Assembly (NCBI GenBank): GCA_905221605.1
Contig: CAJNDS010000456.1
Coordinates: forward strand, 72,418 to 136,417
Source: Symbiodinium natans
Lineage: Eukaryota; Sar; Dinophyceae; Suessiales; Symbiodiniaceae
DNA length: 64,000 nt
Reading direction: 5' to 3'
The notes beneath the pieces are model-generated. The model was not told the DNA's origin and searched no databases. It saw only the letters and a list, made by a program, of their open reading frames with translations. Positions 23,434 through 36,095 of this stretch are shown in pieces; the stretch's first letter is position 1, and each line of letters opens with the position of its first letter. The position numbers and the translations under genes are program-made.

Positions 23434-25356
23434 GTCAAGGCCAGAGTCGTCGGCCCGTCTTCGGCCGCTTCGCAAGAAAACCCCAAGTGATCGAGTCATC
23501 TTGACGCCGCAATATAGGTGAGTCTTCACCTTTCACGAACACGAAGCTGGTTTAGGGTTTGAGTTTTGTAGCAGCCTTAACAACTAGAAGGGCTATTGCA
23601 GATGGCTTACAAAGAATGAGTATAGAAGAAATTCCAGCAGGCGATATTTTTGGTAAGATACTCAGATGTGATATGGCGTTACTACGTGGATAGGGTACCT
23701 ACTCATAAAGGGTTGTTAGGAGACCATTGTCCGTCAAAGTATGCCTGGGCATTGGTGTGCGATGAAGGCAAAGCAAGCTGACCTATCTTCTGACGGACGC
23801 ACTGAACGGCAACAGCAAGACACACATGGCCGCCAGCTTACGTGTGAAAAAGCCTTGGTTTGCACAAGCGAGCCTTAATTGTTTGCTTACTTGACTTACC
23901 TGCGGTCGTTTAAGTAAGTTTGTTTCCCGGTAGCTTTGTGGAAGCTGCATGCGTGCCCTAACTTATAGGGACGGTGTCCGAGCAGTTAATATTGATATTG
24001 CCCCCCCCCCCCCCCCCCCACGAACCGAAATGCCGAAAGCGATTGCAAATTGTAATTCGAGGCTTGTCCCGGCAGAAACTACTTAGGGCAGTTGACGGCC
24101 TCTGAGGTTGCAGCAATCTCTCGCCAGCACCGAGATGGAGGACGTTCACAGCATCCCATGGCAGAGACCACAAGGCTTAATGTGGCCATTGTGCTGACAT
24201 GAAGAAAGCCGCCTTCAAGTCAGCATTGTTCTGAAATGAGAGGAGACGCTTCGGGACGCTTCGTTTCGCGAGCTCTGTCAAGAAGGCCTGTTGTTCAAAG
24301 GACGATTCGCTTGACTATCGTTCCGCATCTGTGTCGACAGCGCTTCGTAGTGGGGGGGGTGGGGGGGGAGGGGGGGGGAAGGACTGGGGGTGCGAAGAAG
24401 CAGTGGGTTTTCACTGACGCCGCCCCCGGCTGGGGTCGGCGGATATATAAGGTCTTGTAATTTTGAGGCATATTCCATTGCAGTCTCTGAGTATTTCTGA
24501 AAAAAAAGGGATATTGTCTCTGGGTAGCTAAGCCCGTCTGACACATTTTAGCTTCGAGTCTGCTCTGCTCAATGCACAGTCGACTTTCAGGTTGATCTCT
24601 GCTCTGAATTTCGGGTCTTGGGGTTTAGGGTGCAGGGTTGTGGGTTGTAGGGTTTCGGGTTGTAGGGGTTAGAGATTGTTCTTAGAGTTCGGTAAGAAAC
24701 TGTCTACCAGGGTGACTTTAGCACTTTGGCAGGCCCTGGCAGGCCTGAGCCTGCCATTTGCCACTGGCGGCATGCTGGGAGGCCTTTCTTTTTTTGTTTG
24801 AGGGGGGGGGGGGGGGGGGGGCTTGGGTTCAAGGTGTTCCAAAGTGCCGCGGTCCCGACCCGCGCCAGGGAGTGGTGGCTGAGAAACAAGTGGATTTACA
24901 AGAACCCCTGCTTCGAACAACCCTGCCATGGCTCACACAAACGCGGAGATTTTACACGCAAGCAAACAAAGAAAGGTCCTTGAACTGATAGCTACTTCTA
25001 GGGACTGTGGGCTACAGCACCTACAGTCTGAAACGTTGGTTGTGCTGTACGGTTGAAGCATGCTCAAGGCTTACTGACCGAAGCGAACCCCCCGATGAGG
25101 CTCCGGTTGTCGACCATTTACCATCACAGTTGTCGACCCTTTGCCATCACGGCATTGCCAGGCCAATCGGGTCCTATGGGTCCTAGTTCTTGTTTACGCT
25201 GACCTCGACAAGCTTACTCATTGCTTATACTCGCAGGATTGGAGCACGTGCGCTCCATCGCCAAGCTCAACACGTTAATCGTGAGCCGGACTGCATCATT
25301 AAGGCAGTATATGCGATAAGTAAACAGTCGACAAACATCGACAAACGATACGCATG
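23434..25356. other. Intergenic, homopolymer-rich
   Basis: It contains a poly-C run of about 20 at 24,001, G-rich tracts at 24,348-24,380 and 24,800-24,822, and degenerate telomere-like text at 24,600-24,670. No coding evidence beyond frames created by the homopolymers. Confidence 0.4.
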
Positions 25357-25482
25357 CTACAATGGAAGTCCAGGTTTGGATTCCAAGGCTCGCTGACTTT
25401 CCAGCAATGCGGTGTGCAGATTTTCGTAGAGAGCACGGACCTTCGCTGGATCGTGTTGTTGGATGCGTGGGTCGGCGAGGCG
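25357..25482 (-). CDS. Candidate terminal exon of an unknown minus-strand gene
   Basis: On the minus strand a strong acceptor (CCCTTTTTCCACAG) is followed by 41 codons and a TAG. The text is protein-like: RLADPRIQQHDPAKVRALYE, then NLHTALLESQRALESKPG. A second possible exon upstream (about 25,630-25,700, after CTCTGCGCCCAG) reads YVICSSEAGST with an AG|GC donor, but I could not join the two in phase. No family was recognised. Confidence 0.35.
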   Translation of the reverse strand, partial: RLADPRIQQHDPAKVRALYENLHTALLESQRALESKPGLPL

Positions 25483-28400
25483 CTGTGGAAAAAGGGGGTG
25501 TGCCTTCCACCTTCCTCAGGAGCCTGTAGTCTCGGCCAGCCCGTGCAAGCAGCGGGGGGCACAGCCGGGATCGTGGTGTTTCGACCTCAGCCACGGGATG
25601 AGGTTAACGTAGTGCAACGTAGCGTGAGCGCCTAGTTTCGTGCCATGCGATGCCTGGTGGACCCGGCCTCACTGCTGCAGATCACATACTCTGGGCGCAG
25701 AGGACAGGACGTTGAAGCCGAGCGAAGGCACACAAGACATATCAGTCACAGAATGATAGAGTCACAGCTGCCAGGATTCAGAAGGAGGAAATAAATGCAA
25801 AGTCACGTCCAGATGGATTCTCAGTTCGAGCTGCGGTGAGCGTGCGCCACTTAAAGGGAGGTGCCTGAAAGCCTGAAAGCGTCCAGACGTTCATGCATGG
25901 TTAAACTGCAGCGGTCTGTAAGCAGGGGCCCTGAAGGTTTTCAGTCATGGGTCCCCGTGCAACCCAACGGACCCAACGCCAACTCACACCGCCCAGATTC
26001 TATCATGTCTTCAGCTCTAGCATTGGGCTGCAAGTTGGGCCCTGCAAGTCCAAGCCCACGTACTGACACATTCCCTTCTCATTCCCTATCCCACCAACCT
26101 TCGTGAAAACGACCTCGGCTTAAGAATGCCGGTTCTTGTTTGTTGTTTTTTTGTTCATCTGCTGATGTGGAGATTCACCACAGGATGTCCCGACAGATTG
26201 CTTCACTCACTGAGTCGCTGCTGAAAGTGCAATCAGCTTGGGCGAGATGTGTCCAAGGAACTGAGAGACTGAAGTGAGGTTGAGATGGTTGAGAAACCAG
26301 GAACTGCGTGAAGAGAGCTCAACAGCGGAAGCCACGAAGGTGGCATAGTGCGTTAGCATACGATTGTGTCGTAGCAGAGGCGAGGGCCATGGCTATGTTT
26401 CATCAAGAAAAGCACTTCCCATCACTTGCCCCTTGCCTCAACCCCCTTCCCCCCCCTCCAACACATGGACATGCATGCGCCTTCGCGGATACACCGGTGA
26501 AACCGCGAATGCGCGAACCGCAAACTTATGGACGCGAACACGCGAACATGCAAACACGTGTTTTTTTTGGATGCGTGGCTTCTCGGCTTCTAGCTTGCAG
26601 AATCTTGGGTAAATTTTTGAAGGCCTTGGAACTTTTCTCAAACCTTGCATTCGTACCGGCCGAGCAGTACCGACTTCAAACTCCCCTTGCGTCGCATAAC
26701 CTTCTTCACATCAGTCTTGTCAGCCAGGCCTATTTTGATGAGCCATCTTACAACTTGATTTCGTATTGCATTGAACCTGGTAAAATGTGCCATTTCAAGA
26801 AAACGCCGGAAAGCTAAGTAGTAGGAAAACCTGTCACGCTTCTTAACGCCTCTTACCAAAAACTCTCAGCTGCGCTCTTTATTGCGCAAGTTTTTGCAGA
26901 AGCCCGGCTGATAATTTTAGAGCTCGAGCCAGCAGCCCTGTTGTCGCTGTGGGCCACTGAAGTCAATAGTTTAATGGAGTCTGCAAACAGAAGGTGAGCA
27001 ATGTCTACGGACGCCACGGTCTCCCTCTTTTTGGAACCCACTTGAAACCGTTTTGCTTATCGACCATCCCCAGAACATTCCTTGTAAAAGCTTCCGGAAT
27101 GCATCTTAAAGCCCTTGAAGCACAGTTCGTTCCAACCCTCACCTGCACACAAGCAGTTTAAACCTAGCTCAAAGGCCTTGTCTTACCGACCTGAAAATTG
27201 CACAAATTAAATGGCGCAGTAATCGATCGGATTCCGGCCATTCATCATTGGCAAAACAATCCTGCTGTGGACACCTTCAAGATGCCGATTGCCCCTTGAA
27301 ACATTTTGAAAGACGAGTTCCAAAAACCTGGTGCTGCCCCCCCCGCACACCGCAACTGACAACCCAACTACATGCTCAGCAATTATTAAAACCCTCGCAT
27401 ATCCTGCTCTGGGAATGCATAACGCCGTCTTAAACCCTCTTGTTTTGCAAAACATGTAAGCTCTTTTACTCAGAAAGCCTTTGCGTCTTTAGAAACTATC
27501 TGAAAGCACAGGGGCGCTAGCATATTGGAACTCTGTCAGAGTGAAGACATTCTCGAAACCCAAGCAAAATTTTAACCAGCTTTTGGCCATGCACAAACTT
27601 TGGTCCGGGCCGGCACGGCGCGAACACGCGAACGCACCAACAAGGCGAAATGACGTTCATAAGTCTCCCGAACCCTTTGTCGCTTGTCCAATGTGCGGCT
27701 GTTTGCTTTCGTTGACCCGGCCCTGCGCCTCAATAGTTCAGCTACCACCATCACCCGCCGTCACAAGCATCACAAGCATCATAAGCATCACAAGCATCAC
27801 AAGCATCAAGCATCACAAGCATCACAAGCATCACAAGCTCATGAGCTTGCGCAAGGATCAAAGTGCCAATGTCTGGTTGGTGGTTGCATCCCAGGTGCCT
27901 GGAGTACCCACCAAGTTCAAGTCCGGGGCCGAAGATATTGGCAAATGCCCCTTGCCGTCTCGCTGCACTGCATGCATACATTGCACTGCATTGTCGTACA
28001 TGACTGGACACGATAGCACACGCAACAGCACAGAACCATGCAGCAAAATGCAGCAGCACTTGTGGCCGCGCGCAGGCCGGGCCACATGGATCCTCGGGAG
28101 GCTTCAGGTCGGTGCAGTCACCAGATGTCGATACCATTTCCGACGTGTCTAGTCGAAGATGAGCCGAAGATGTGCTGTGTGTGCTGAAAGGTTCTGGCTT
28201 CAACCCTGCTGCCTTAGGCCGCGCCAGATTTGGCTTGTGCCCCATAGTTCGTGTGATGCCATGATGGCCCTTGACAGGCTGGGATCCGTCCGGTACGATG
28301 ACAACAGAGTTTCGCCGTTGCATGAATCAGCACAGTGACAGGACCTCAGCAACCGCAGAGTGTGCATGTATATTGCGGTTGGCGCGTTCCAGTTTACATT

Positions 28401-29276
28401 CGGGTTTAGCAGGGCAAGACGTTTTAGAACTGGGGAGGTCAATTTCTGTCAGGATTTATTCGGTTTTTTTTGCCCCTCCCCCCACAGCCCCGTTTTTAAG
28501 CTGTGTTTTGAAACTGTTTTGAAGCCTGTCATGCGAGCATTGGGCTTGCCAGGGGGGGGGGGGTGTGGCCCCCCCAACCCCCGTACTTTGTTTCAGCCGC
28601 ACAAGCTTGCTTCAAAGCATATGCGCCTTATCCAACTTGTAAGTGTGTGTGTCTGTCGCAAATGAGGGGGCGCATTTGTGATCCTTTTAGGATATAACGG
28701 AATAAATGCGTTTCTTGGCGAGAACCAAGGAAACGGAGCAAAAAACAAAACGTTCCATATGAAATCCTACGAAAGTAGCATGAACCCTGTGAAATATAGA
28801 GGGTTGGAGCAGGAACAAAACCAAGAACGTGAGCACCTGTAGTAGAACCAGGAAAAGCAAAGAAGTCTCAAAAACGAGGAAGAATCCCGAGTTAATTCTC
28901 CGGCACTTGATTTCATGACGATCCTGTCTGTTTTAGCATTGCGCCGATGATGTCTTCATCAGACGATGTTTTTTTCATGCAAGCATGTGGAGCCGTGGAG
29001 CCGGGACATCGCATCTCTTTAGCGCCCACAACTTGAGAATCTTTTGGGGGGTCCCCTGCGCCGAATGCGTCGAACTTTTTTGCATTTTGCTCGGCCCAGC
29101 TGTTTTTGCACCGAGGCCGGGCCAAGGGAGCGGCACCTGTCGCGCACACAGAGGAACGGGATCGGGGGACACCGGAGTGGTACGGAAAATCCAGACTTCA
29201 GAGAGGACAGGCATGGCCATAACTCAGCTGTAGCTAAGCTGCAAAGAATTCTCATCTTTTGCTTGTTTTGGCTCAG
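25483..29276. other. Long stretch without a supported gene
   Basis: It holds a CATCACAAG-type microsatellite at 27,766-27,840. One copy of the GCAAGCTTGC repeat family, with flanking G and C runs, lies at 28,526-28,625. Open frames of up to 200 codons occur on both strands, but none has a motif or splice-consistent neighbours that I could verify. Confidence 0.35.
27766..27840. repeat. Microsatellite (CATCACAAG)n
   Basis: Eight to nine copies of CATCACAAG with occasional CATAAG and CATCAAG variants. Confidence 0.85.
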
Positions 29277-31191
29277 GTTTCCAGAGACATGCCAGCAAGA
29301 GATCGGATGGATGCAGGTGAAGTGGGCTGTGTTGGAGGTGAACACAATGTTTCTGACGTGTGAGAGTGTTGCTGATGCTAGGGCCACTGCGGGAAGCCTG
29401 CACAAAGGAGTGCACCTGCAGGGAGTAAGCATGGGGCACAACTTCTGCCTAGTCGTGCATGTTCCAGCTTCTTGGCACAGTCCATGGCTTTGAGGCCAAC
29501 ACGTTTGGGCGTCGGCTGGTTGATGAAGGACTGGCAGTTGGCAGAGTTGAGGTCGAACACCTGAACAGCCTGAACAGATCGCAACATGATCGCGGCAGTG
29601 CTCTAAGGCTTCGAAGCTTCATTGCTAGTGTTCTGCATACATGGCATTTCACCCCCAAGCATTTCACCCGTGACCTCTGGAGCGAACAAAATGAAGCTAC
29701 CATCATGACTTTATCGAATGGGAAGGTTGCAGAGGTGGCTAGGCTTTGGCACAGGGTTTCTCATGCTCCCAAACAACGTCTGCTGCTTCAAGAATTCTTT
29801 GGGCCTCCTTGCCCTGCATTCGGGCCATTTCAAGTTCAGATGCTGAGGACGGGCATGGTGGTCCAATCAACCAGCTTGCAGCAGAGCGGGCAAAGGATGT
29901 TTCCCTGGCAGTCCCTGACTTGGAGGGGCATGGAGGGCCAAGACACACCGCATGTCCACTCGAGCCCATTGCAAATCCCAAGGATGTTCACAATGTCATA
30001 GTATGACCGCTATGGGGCTCGTTCAGAATCCTATACAGGCAATACAGGTCAACACAGTCCGCTCGATTCCTGCACGGGCAGTGCAGCCCACCCATGTGCT
30101 TCGGCAGTCTTACGCTGCGCAGTTGAGTGCCCGTAGCTGCCGCAGCTGGAAAGGACTGTGCAGAATCGCAGACTTCACGAGTGCGGAAGTCCAAGGACGA
30201 TCAAAGGATGCAAAAACTAAGGCACGTTGCTGTCGTTGGCACAAGCAAGTTTCTGAAGTCAACAGGATGGCAATGTCCGAGAAGAACTGGGGGTACCGCC
30301 ATTAGCTCAGTGCATCTCAGTGAGCTGGAATGCGTGCTCAGTGTCTGCATATTCCTCCTGCAACAAGCATCGTTCAGAACAACCGCCTTGCAAAACCGGA
30401 TGATTCTGCTCTTTCATGGTCTCTTGTCTATGCGTCGGTACATTTGCTGCAGTGCTCGGAAACCTTGTTCAGCATGCAGCCGACTGAATGGAAAGAAGCA
30501 ACGGTCCGCACTGGAAGCGCTTTGCACGCACATGAACGGCCACAACATGCCACGACATCCTAGCATGACGATAACATTCAATGCACAGGCCATATGCCAC
30601 CAGCATTCCATGCGCGACGTGGGAGCTGCTTCCTGCGTTGTGTGATGTGTCATCCTTATCCTCTGCCAACACCAGCATTGTAGCTGCAATCGGCCAGGAC
30701 ACTCCTCCGGTGGAGAGGTCTGACGCCGACACTAGGCCCCAGCGCGAAACCTGCTTCCTGAGTTCACATGACGTCCCGATTGATCCCCGTTGTAGCATGC
30801 CCCGATGTTGCTTTCGCAGGTCTTCCAAATCGCTGCAATTTCGAAGCCAGCTTGCCAGCTTAGCTTTCCCAGTGGATATGGCAAGGGCACTGCTTTGGCT
30901 GTGAGACTTGGGGGTCCGAAGTGTGCTTTGCATCTGGGTGCCAAAAAGCACTTTACAGCAAAAGAGGGGTGGAGGGTATGGATGTTTCTGCCCACAATCT
31001 CACGGCCTATCTCTACAAGCGTAAAACCTAGTAACATCCCAAAATCGCAACCGTCGCAACTGTTAAAGCCCAAGGTCCGCCGAGGTGTTCCATTCCTAAG
31101 CCGTGAGTCCTTGTCCTGCATCATGTGCTACCAGAAAAAAACAAACAACCATGTGTTGGTTACTTTCGGGCCGGAAAGGAATCAGTGTTAG
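29277..31191 (+). CDS. Unknown multi-exon gene (partial model)
   Basis: Phase-consistent exons are 29277-29424, 29481-29551, 29697-29734 and 29840-30000. Donors are GTAAGC, AG|GTCG, GAG|GTGG and GTATGA; acceptors are GGCTCAG, GGCACAG, ATGAAG and GTTCAG. Codon splits are completed correctly at 29551/29697 (AG+C) and 29734/29840 (G+AT). They encode, for example, FPETCQQEIGWMQ, YHHDFIEWEGCR and NQLAAERAKDVSLAVPDLEG. A later exon begins at 30820 after TTTCGCAG. It stays open to a TAG at 31191 (VFQIAAISKPACQLSF, GYGKGTALAVRLGGPKCALH), though a GT donor at about 30,977 could end it sooner. The middle (30,000-30,820) holds at least one exon after GCTGCCGCAG at about 30,147 whose frame I could not fix. 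No domain was recognised. Minus-strand frames here also look open but do not chain in phase. Confidence 0.45.
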
Positions 31192-32138
31192 TCGTAAATG
31201 CCTGGCGGGGCCTAGCGGCGAATCAGCGGCCGCTCCCCAAGATTGTTTGCAGATGTGAACGCAACACCCAGAGGACAGGGGGGGAACGGGGTGTGGCGGA
31301 GGGGGGGCAGGGGGCCAAGGGGGCCTGATGCCCAAGGCCGGGGTGGGGGGTGGACGGGTGGGAGTTAGCATGAAGGAAGAAAAGACCAAGCCGCCAGGGA
31401 AACCGGCTTTGATTACTTCTCGTCTTTGTGTGCGAAGATGCAGGAGGCAGGGTGCGGGGGAAACCAAGGGGCTGAGGGGTGTGGGGGTGTGAGGGTGGGC
31501 CTCCTCCTGGGGGCTGAGGGGTGTGGGGGTGTGAGGGTGGGGGGGGGGATGGGGTTTGGGGTTTAGGGGCGAGGGGTGGCAGGGGGGGGGGTGGGGGCAG
31601 GTTGGGGTCGGGGTGGGGACTCTGGGTCTTCACTGACGCCGCGGGGTCGGCGGAAAGGGAATGAATCTAATCGAAATTTAAACGCTTTCCTACTAGTTAC
31701 TAGGATTCAAATGGGAATAGAATGGGAACCTAGTTTAAATCTAGTACGTAGTCAATAAGAAGCTATCTCAAAGGCTGCTGCCAATGCCGCCGACCCCGAC
31801 CAGTTTTTCAAATTATGCATATCGATCCACTGCGGATGCACAGCCAGCGCACATGCCGAAGATGTAGGTTATCTTGCACAATTGGCCTCGACTTTTTTGC
31901 CGAGCTGCTAAAGAATGCTGTTATTTCGATCGCTTTGGTTGTCAGACCCCTAGTCACCTCTAGTCCAGCTTAGCAGAGCATTGACTTCATCTTCAGGGCG
32001 TGAAGAAGGGGAGGAGAGCCAGTGTTTGGGTATGCGTTGGCGAGGGCGGAGGGCAGGGAGGGCGGGCGAGCAGGGGGGGGGGGGGTTTTCAGGTAGTGGG
32101 GCGCAGGCGACGGGGGCGGCCTTAGGTCGGGCACAGAT
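31192..32138. other. G-rich intergenic DNA
   Basis: Long purine (G) tracts at 31,270-31,360, 31,440-31,620 and 32,030-32,200 alternate with ordinary sequence. The Pro-rich minus-strand and Gly-rich plus-strand frames across them are composition artefacts. Confidence 0.5.
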
Positions 32139-33735
32139 TTGGGAATGCATTGGAGAGGGTGGGGAGGGAGGGCGGGGAGCAGCGGGAGAAGGTTGAGGGT
32201 AGGGGTGGGGAGGGCCACGCGAGGAGCCTACGGGCGGCACAAAAGGGGAGGAGCAACGGGTTTGGGAGCAGCGGCGGTTTGGGCAGGCAGGTGTACTGGA
32301 GCCCTTAAAACACTTCATGTTCAGGGTGTAGAGGAAGCCAACCCCGGACTTGCATTTTCTAACGAAAAAATGCCGAATATCACTACAACCCTGTATCGGG
32401 GAGCCGGCTGCCCCTTGAATGTTTCGAGCTTTTCAAGATGTCAGGCCATAGCGAGTTTGTTTAGATCATTAGAAACTAACTCCGGTGATGTTGTTTTCAA
32501 GGGAAGAGAAATAGAGAAACGAACACCAAGGAGACGAGCAGCCCGGGACGCACCACACGGGCCAACACTGGGGGACGACAACCTCACCCAGCCTTCAAGC
32601 ACAACCGGGGCACGACCATGGCCAGGGGACCCGCCGGCGACCCCCCCCCCCTCATCGGGAAGACACACCAGTGACTCACCGACCTCCCACCATCCCGCTA
32701 GCAGCGCGCAGCTCGGTCACCATGCGGCGGAGGGATTCAGAGCATCAGTAGACGTTCGACATACACCCTCTCAGACAGAGGATAGAAGCAAATCCATCAC
32801 AGAAAGCAAGTGCTCAAAGGCACAACTACCTTGCAACCAGCTCGGGGAAACAGACGAACCAACCCAGGCGGGGAAGCCAGAACTCCCACCCGGACAGGGA
32901 GCCCCCCTCCCTCCGGCCAAGCCACCGCCCAAACCACCGTCCATGCCATCGGACACTTTTCACCCGGAGGAATCCATGGGAGCAGTAGGGAGACATCAAA
33001 CAAGTGCTGGTACCTTGCCAGCAGCACCGACTACAGTGAAGTGTCCGCCCACGTGCTCACGGACCTGACCATCCTGGGGTATGATGCAGACCACTTGCCA
33101 CCCAGCCTCCCCCAGAAAACGGGGATAGTGAGACGCCCGCCTCCACATTGCTAGAAATTGGCATTGCGACAGCACAGCAACCCGCACCAGACAGTGATAA
33201 TGAAAGGCGAGCGTGGGAAGCGGCACAGCCAATGGAAAGGAGGAGAAGGAGGAAGCATCGGTGCAGAGCGTGGTGGAGCGATACTATGTAGACAAGGAGA
33301 GAGAAGAGCAGTAAGAGCGAACGAGGCACACCAACCCCCAGCCGCAAAAAACCAACGAAACAAAGCACCAACAAGTGCCCAACGGAGGGCAGCGGGAAAG
33401 GGTGCTTGAGCAGCAGCTCCCCAACACGAGAAGCTCGCCACAGAGCCAACACCCGCCTCCAGCCGAAGATCCGCACAGGGCAGATCGAAGAAGCTGTGCC
33501 TCGATAAGATGACTGGAAGACTTGGCTACATTTGCTACATTGGCTACACTGCTTCACAACTTCGAGGCGGCACAACAGCAACCCAACAACTCAACAACCT
33601 CCTTCAGAGAGCCAGGAGGGGCATACGAGCATGTTGAGAGGCTGTGGGTGGACCGGAAGAGAAGCTGTTCCACAATGATGTCCTGGAGAGCAGGCAAGAA
33701 AGATCTTAATCAAGCAAGAAAGGACGAAACAAAGA
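32139..33735 (+). other. Possible decayed coding remnant, unassigned
   Basis: One plus frame is open for about 309 codons (32,139-33,068). From about 32,350 on it has non-repetitive Pro/Thr/Ser/Lys-rich text (KMPNITTTLYRGAGCPLNVS, then GKPELPPGQGAPLPPAKPPP). Other plus frames take over after 33,060 (ILGYDADHLPPSLPQ) and from 33,522 to 33,740 (EPGGAYEHVERLWVDRKRS), as if frameshifts had accumulated. A degenerate retroelement gag-like region is one guess, but I see no zinc knuckle, protease or polymerase motif. Confidence 0.25.
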
Positions 33736-33746
33736 AACCACAACAG

Positions 33747-34470
33747 TCGGGCAAGCTTGCTTCAAACGAATCACTTCCAAACCCATGATGCGGGAATTGT
33801 GTTTGCCAATGGGGGGGGGGGGGCTGCGCTTGATTTTTGTTTAACGTCGGGCAAGCTTGCTTCAAACGAATCCCTTCCAAACCCATGATGTGGGCATTGT
33901 GTTTGCAAATGTGGGGGGCTGCCCCCCCCCCCATCAACAACCCCGCGCTTGATTTTTGTTTAAGTCGGGCAAGCTTGCTTCAAACCAATCCCTTCCAAAC
34001 CCATGATGCGGGCATTGTGTTTGCAAATGGGGGGGCTGCACCCTCCCCAACCCCCCCCCCCCCCGTTTTTACGTCGGGCAAGCTTGCTTCAAAACGAATC
34101 CCTTCCAAACCCATGATGCGGGCATTGTGTTTGCAAATGTGGGGGGGGCTGCCCCCCCCCCCATCAACAACCCCCCGCTTGATTTTTGTTTAAGTCGGGC
34201 AAGCTTGCTTCAAACGAATCCCTTCCAAACCCATGATGCGGGCATGATGCGGGCATTGTGTTGCCAAATGGGGGCTGCGCCCCCCCCCAATGCCCCGTTA
34301 TATTTCAAGTCGGGCAAGCTTGCTTCAAACGAATCCCTTCCAAACCCATGATGCAAACCCACGATGCGGGCATTGTGTTTGCAAATGCGGGGGGCTGCGC
34401 TCCCCCCAACTCCCCCCCTCTTTTCTTAAGAGGCGAGCAAGGTTAAACGAACCCCTTCCAAACCCATGAT
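33747..34470. repeat. Tandem array, about 110-bp unit with palindromic GCAAGCTTGC
   Basis: About seven copies start at roughly 33,747, 33,846, 33,964, 34,072, 34,193, 34,309 and a decayed one at 34,435. Each has GTCGGGCAAGCTTGCTTCAA, then CCTTCCAAACCCATGATG and GGGCATTGTGTTTGCAAATG. A G-run and a C-run able to pair, and ACCCCGTTTTT- or TTGATTTTTG-type ends follow. One unit carries an internal ATGATGCGGGC duplication. Related single or multiple copies lie at 28,526-28,625 and 42,795-43,210. Confidence 0.85.
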
Positions 34471-34821
34471 GGGAGCATTGGTTAACAAGGTATGTGGGGG
34501 GGTTAGCAAGGTATGTGGCGGGGTCAGGAGAGGTATGTGGGGGGTTAACAAGATATGTAGGGGGGTCAGAAAAATATGGGGAGGGTGGGAAAAATATGTG
34601 GGGGGTTAAAAAAATATTACCCTTTGTGTTTTGGGTTGAGGGCTTACGCAGTAAGGCTTGAGGCCCTGAGGGTCTTGGGCTCCAGGTAGGGTACATTGGA
34701 ACCATGACAAGCTTTACAGAACACAGACAAGGAATACAGAACAGCGACAGGGATTTTACGGTCTCATGACTATTTGTACTGATGCTATAATATGCTCTAT
34801 TGACGATTTTACGAAACGACT

Positions 34822-34990
34822 CTCGGGAGACCGGATTTCGGAGGTTTCTGAAAGCTTGAAAATCCGGTCTCCCATATCTGAGGGGGGGGGGGGGGTTGAA
34901 ACCTACGGGAGACCGGATTTGGGAGGTTTCGGAGCCTGAAAGCTTGAAAATCCGGTCTCCCGTATCTGAGGGGGGGGTGACTACTACTAT

Positions 34991-35052
<62 letters not shown>

Positions 35053-35067
35053 TTACTACTACTACTA

Positions 35068-35140
<73 letters not shown>

Positions 35141-35143
35141 CAA

Positions 35144-35182
<39 letters not shown>

Positions 35183-35186
35183 GACG

Positions 35187-35266
<80 letters not shown>

Positions 35267-35380
35267 CTCAAGCTTAGGGGGGGGGGTGGGGGGGAAACCT
35301 ACGGGAGACCGGATTTCGGAGGTTTCGGAGCCTGAAAGCTTGAAAATCCGGTCTCCCGTATCTGAGGGGGGGGGTGACTA
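34822..35380. repeat. Three short hairpin elements flanking a (TAC)n array
   Basis: Copies at about 34,827-34,875, 34,907-34,970 and 35,301-35,366 each begin with GGGAGACCGGATTT (the first only GGAGACCGGATTT) and end with AAATCCGGTCTCCC. That is a perfect 14-bp inverted repeat around GGAGGTTTCGGAGCCTGAAA. The second and third are followed by TATCTGAGGGGGGGGTGACT and CTACTAC. Between them runs a TAC trinucleotide repeat (34,979-35,266) of about 290 bp with rare variants. Confidence 0.85.
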
Positions 35381-36095
35381 CTACTACTCACTCTGCGAGA
35401 AAACATTGTCATGCTTTGCCTGCTTTCTTGTCGTGGTTCCGTAAAGTCCTGTCATGGTTCTGTTGTGTGGTTCCTTGTCGTGGTGCGACCGTACCCTCCT
35501 GAAGCTCCAGGAATCTTAAAGAGCCAGAGCGCGGAGAATCCAGAAATCTAAGCCCGGCCAGTTCCATGTAAAGCCTTATGCAAATTCATTACGAAACGAG
35601 GCCCCAAACAAATTTTGTGATAGGTAGCCCACGGGCCGGTCAGGCTGTCTTTGGTAAGTTTGTCTGGCTACCCTCTATAGTACCAAGTTTTTTTCGGATG
35701 ATTTTTTTAAGGGTTTGTGTTTAGGGTTAAGGGCTTACGCAGTAAGGCTTGAGGCCCTGAGGGCCTTGGGCTCCAGGAATCTTAAAGGCGGGAAAGTTTC
35801 AGGCCTTGAGGTCCTAAAGGCTTGAGGCCCTGAGGGGCGGGGGAACCCCCCCCCCCCCCAGTTTGTTTGGGGGGTCGCCGCGCCACGCGTTTATAGAGGG
35901 TCCAAATTTGTTTGGGTACTAAAAGACAGTGCAAATCAACAGACAGGCAGCACAAAGGAGCAATCCAACCTTCACATCTCCAGCAGGCCAAGAGCACACA
36001 ACTGTTGCCTAGTGGAAGTAGACCTGATAGTACTACGCTGTCATCAGGCTGCGACCTTTGGTGCTTGTGACTTCTGAGGTCAAAAATTTTGGCAG
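35381..36095. other. Intergenic upstream of the large plus-strand gene
   Basis: Mainly a G-rich tract and two near-copies of a segment ending CAGTAAGGCTTGAGGCCCTG (34,645-34,680 and 35,738-35,760). A possible small exon after CATCTCCAGCAG (from about 35,988; AKSTQLLPSG) could belong to the next gene but was not joined. Confidence 0.35.

Noticed and set aside
26853-27041. Minus-strand HLLFADSIKLL, like a LINE reverse-transcriptase FADD box
   Set aside because: The second catalytic Asp is Ser, and no other polymerase motif was found on either side; too weak to call.
28913-29149. Minus-strand frame ending KKTSSDEDIIGAMLKQTGSS
   Set aside because: Protein-like, but the neighbouring DNA chains on the plus strand, and I found no minus-strand partner exon in phase.
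29262-29277. TTGTTTTGGCTCAGG resembling the end of the dinoflagellate spliced leader (CCATTTTGGCTCAAG)
   Set aside because: Only about 10 bases match, and the site works equally well as an ordinary intron acceptor for the exon at 29,277.
34896-35444. Poly-Thr (plus) and poly-Val (minus) frames
   Set aside because: They read straight through the (TAC)n microsatellite.
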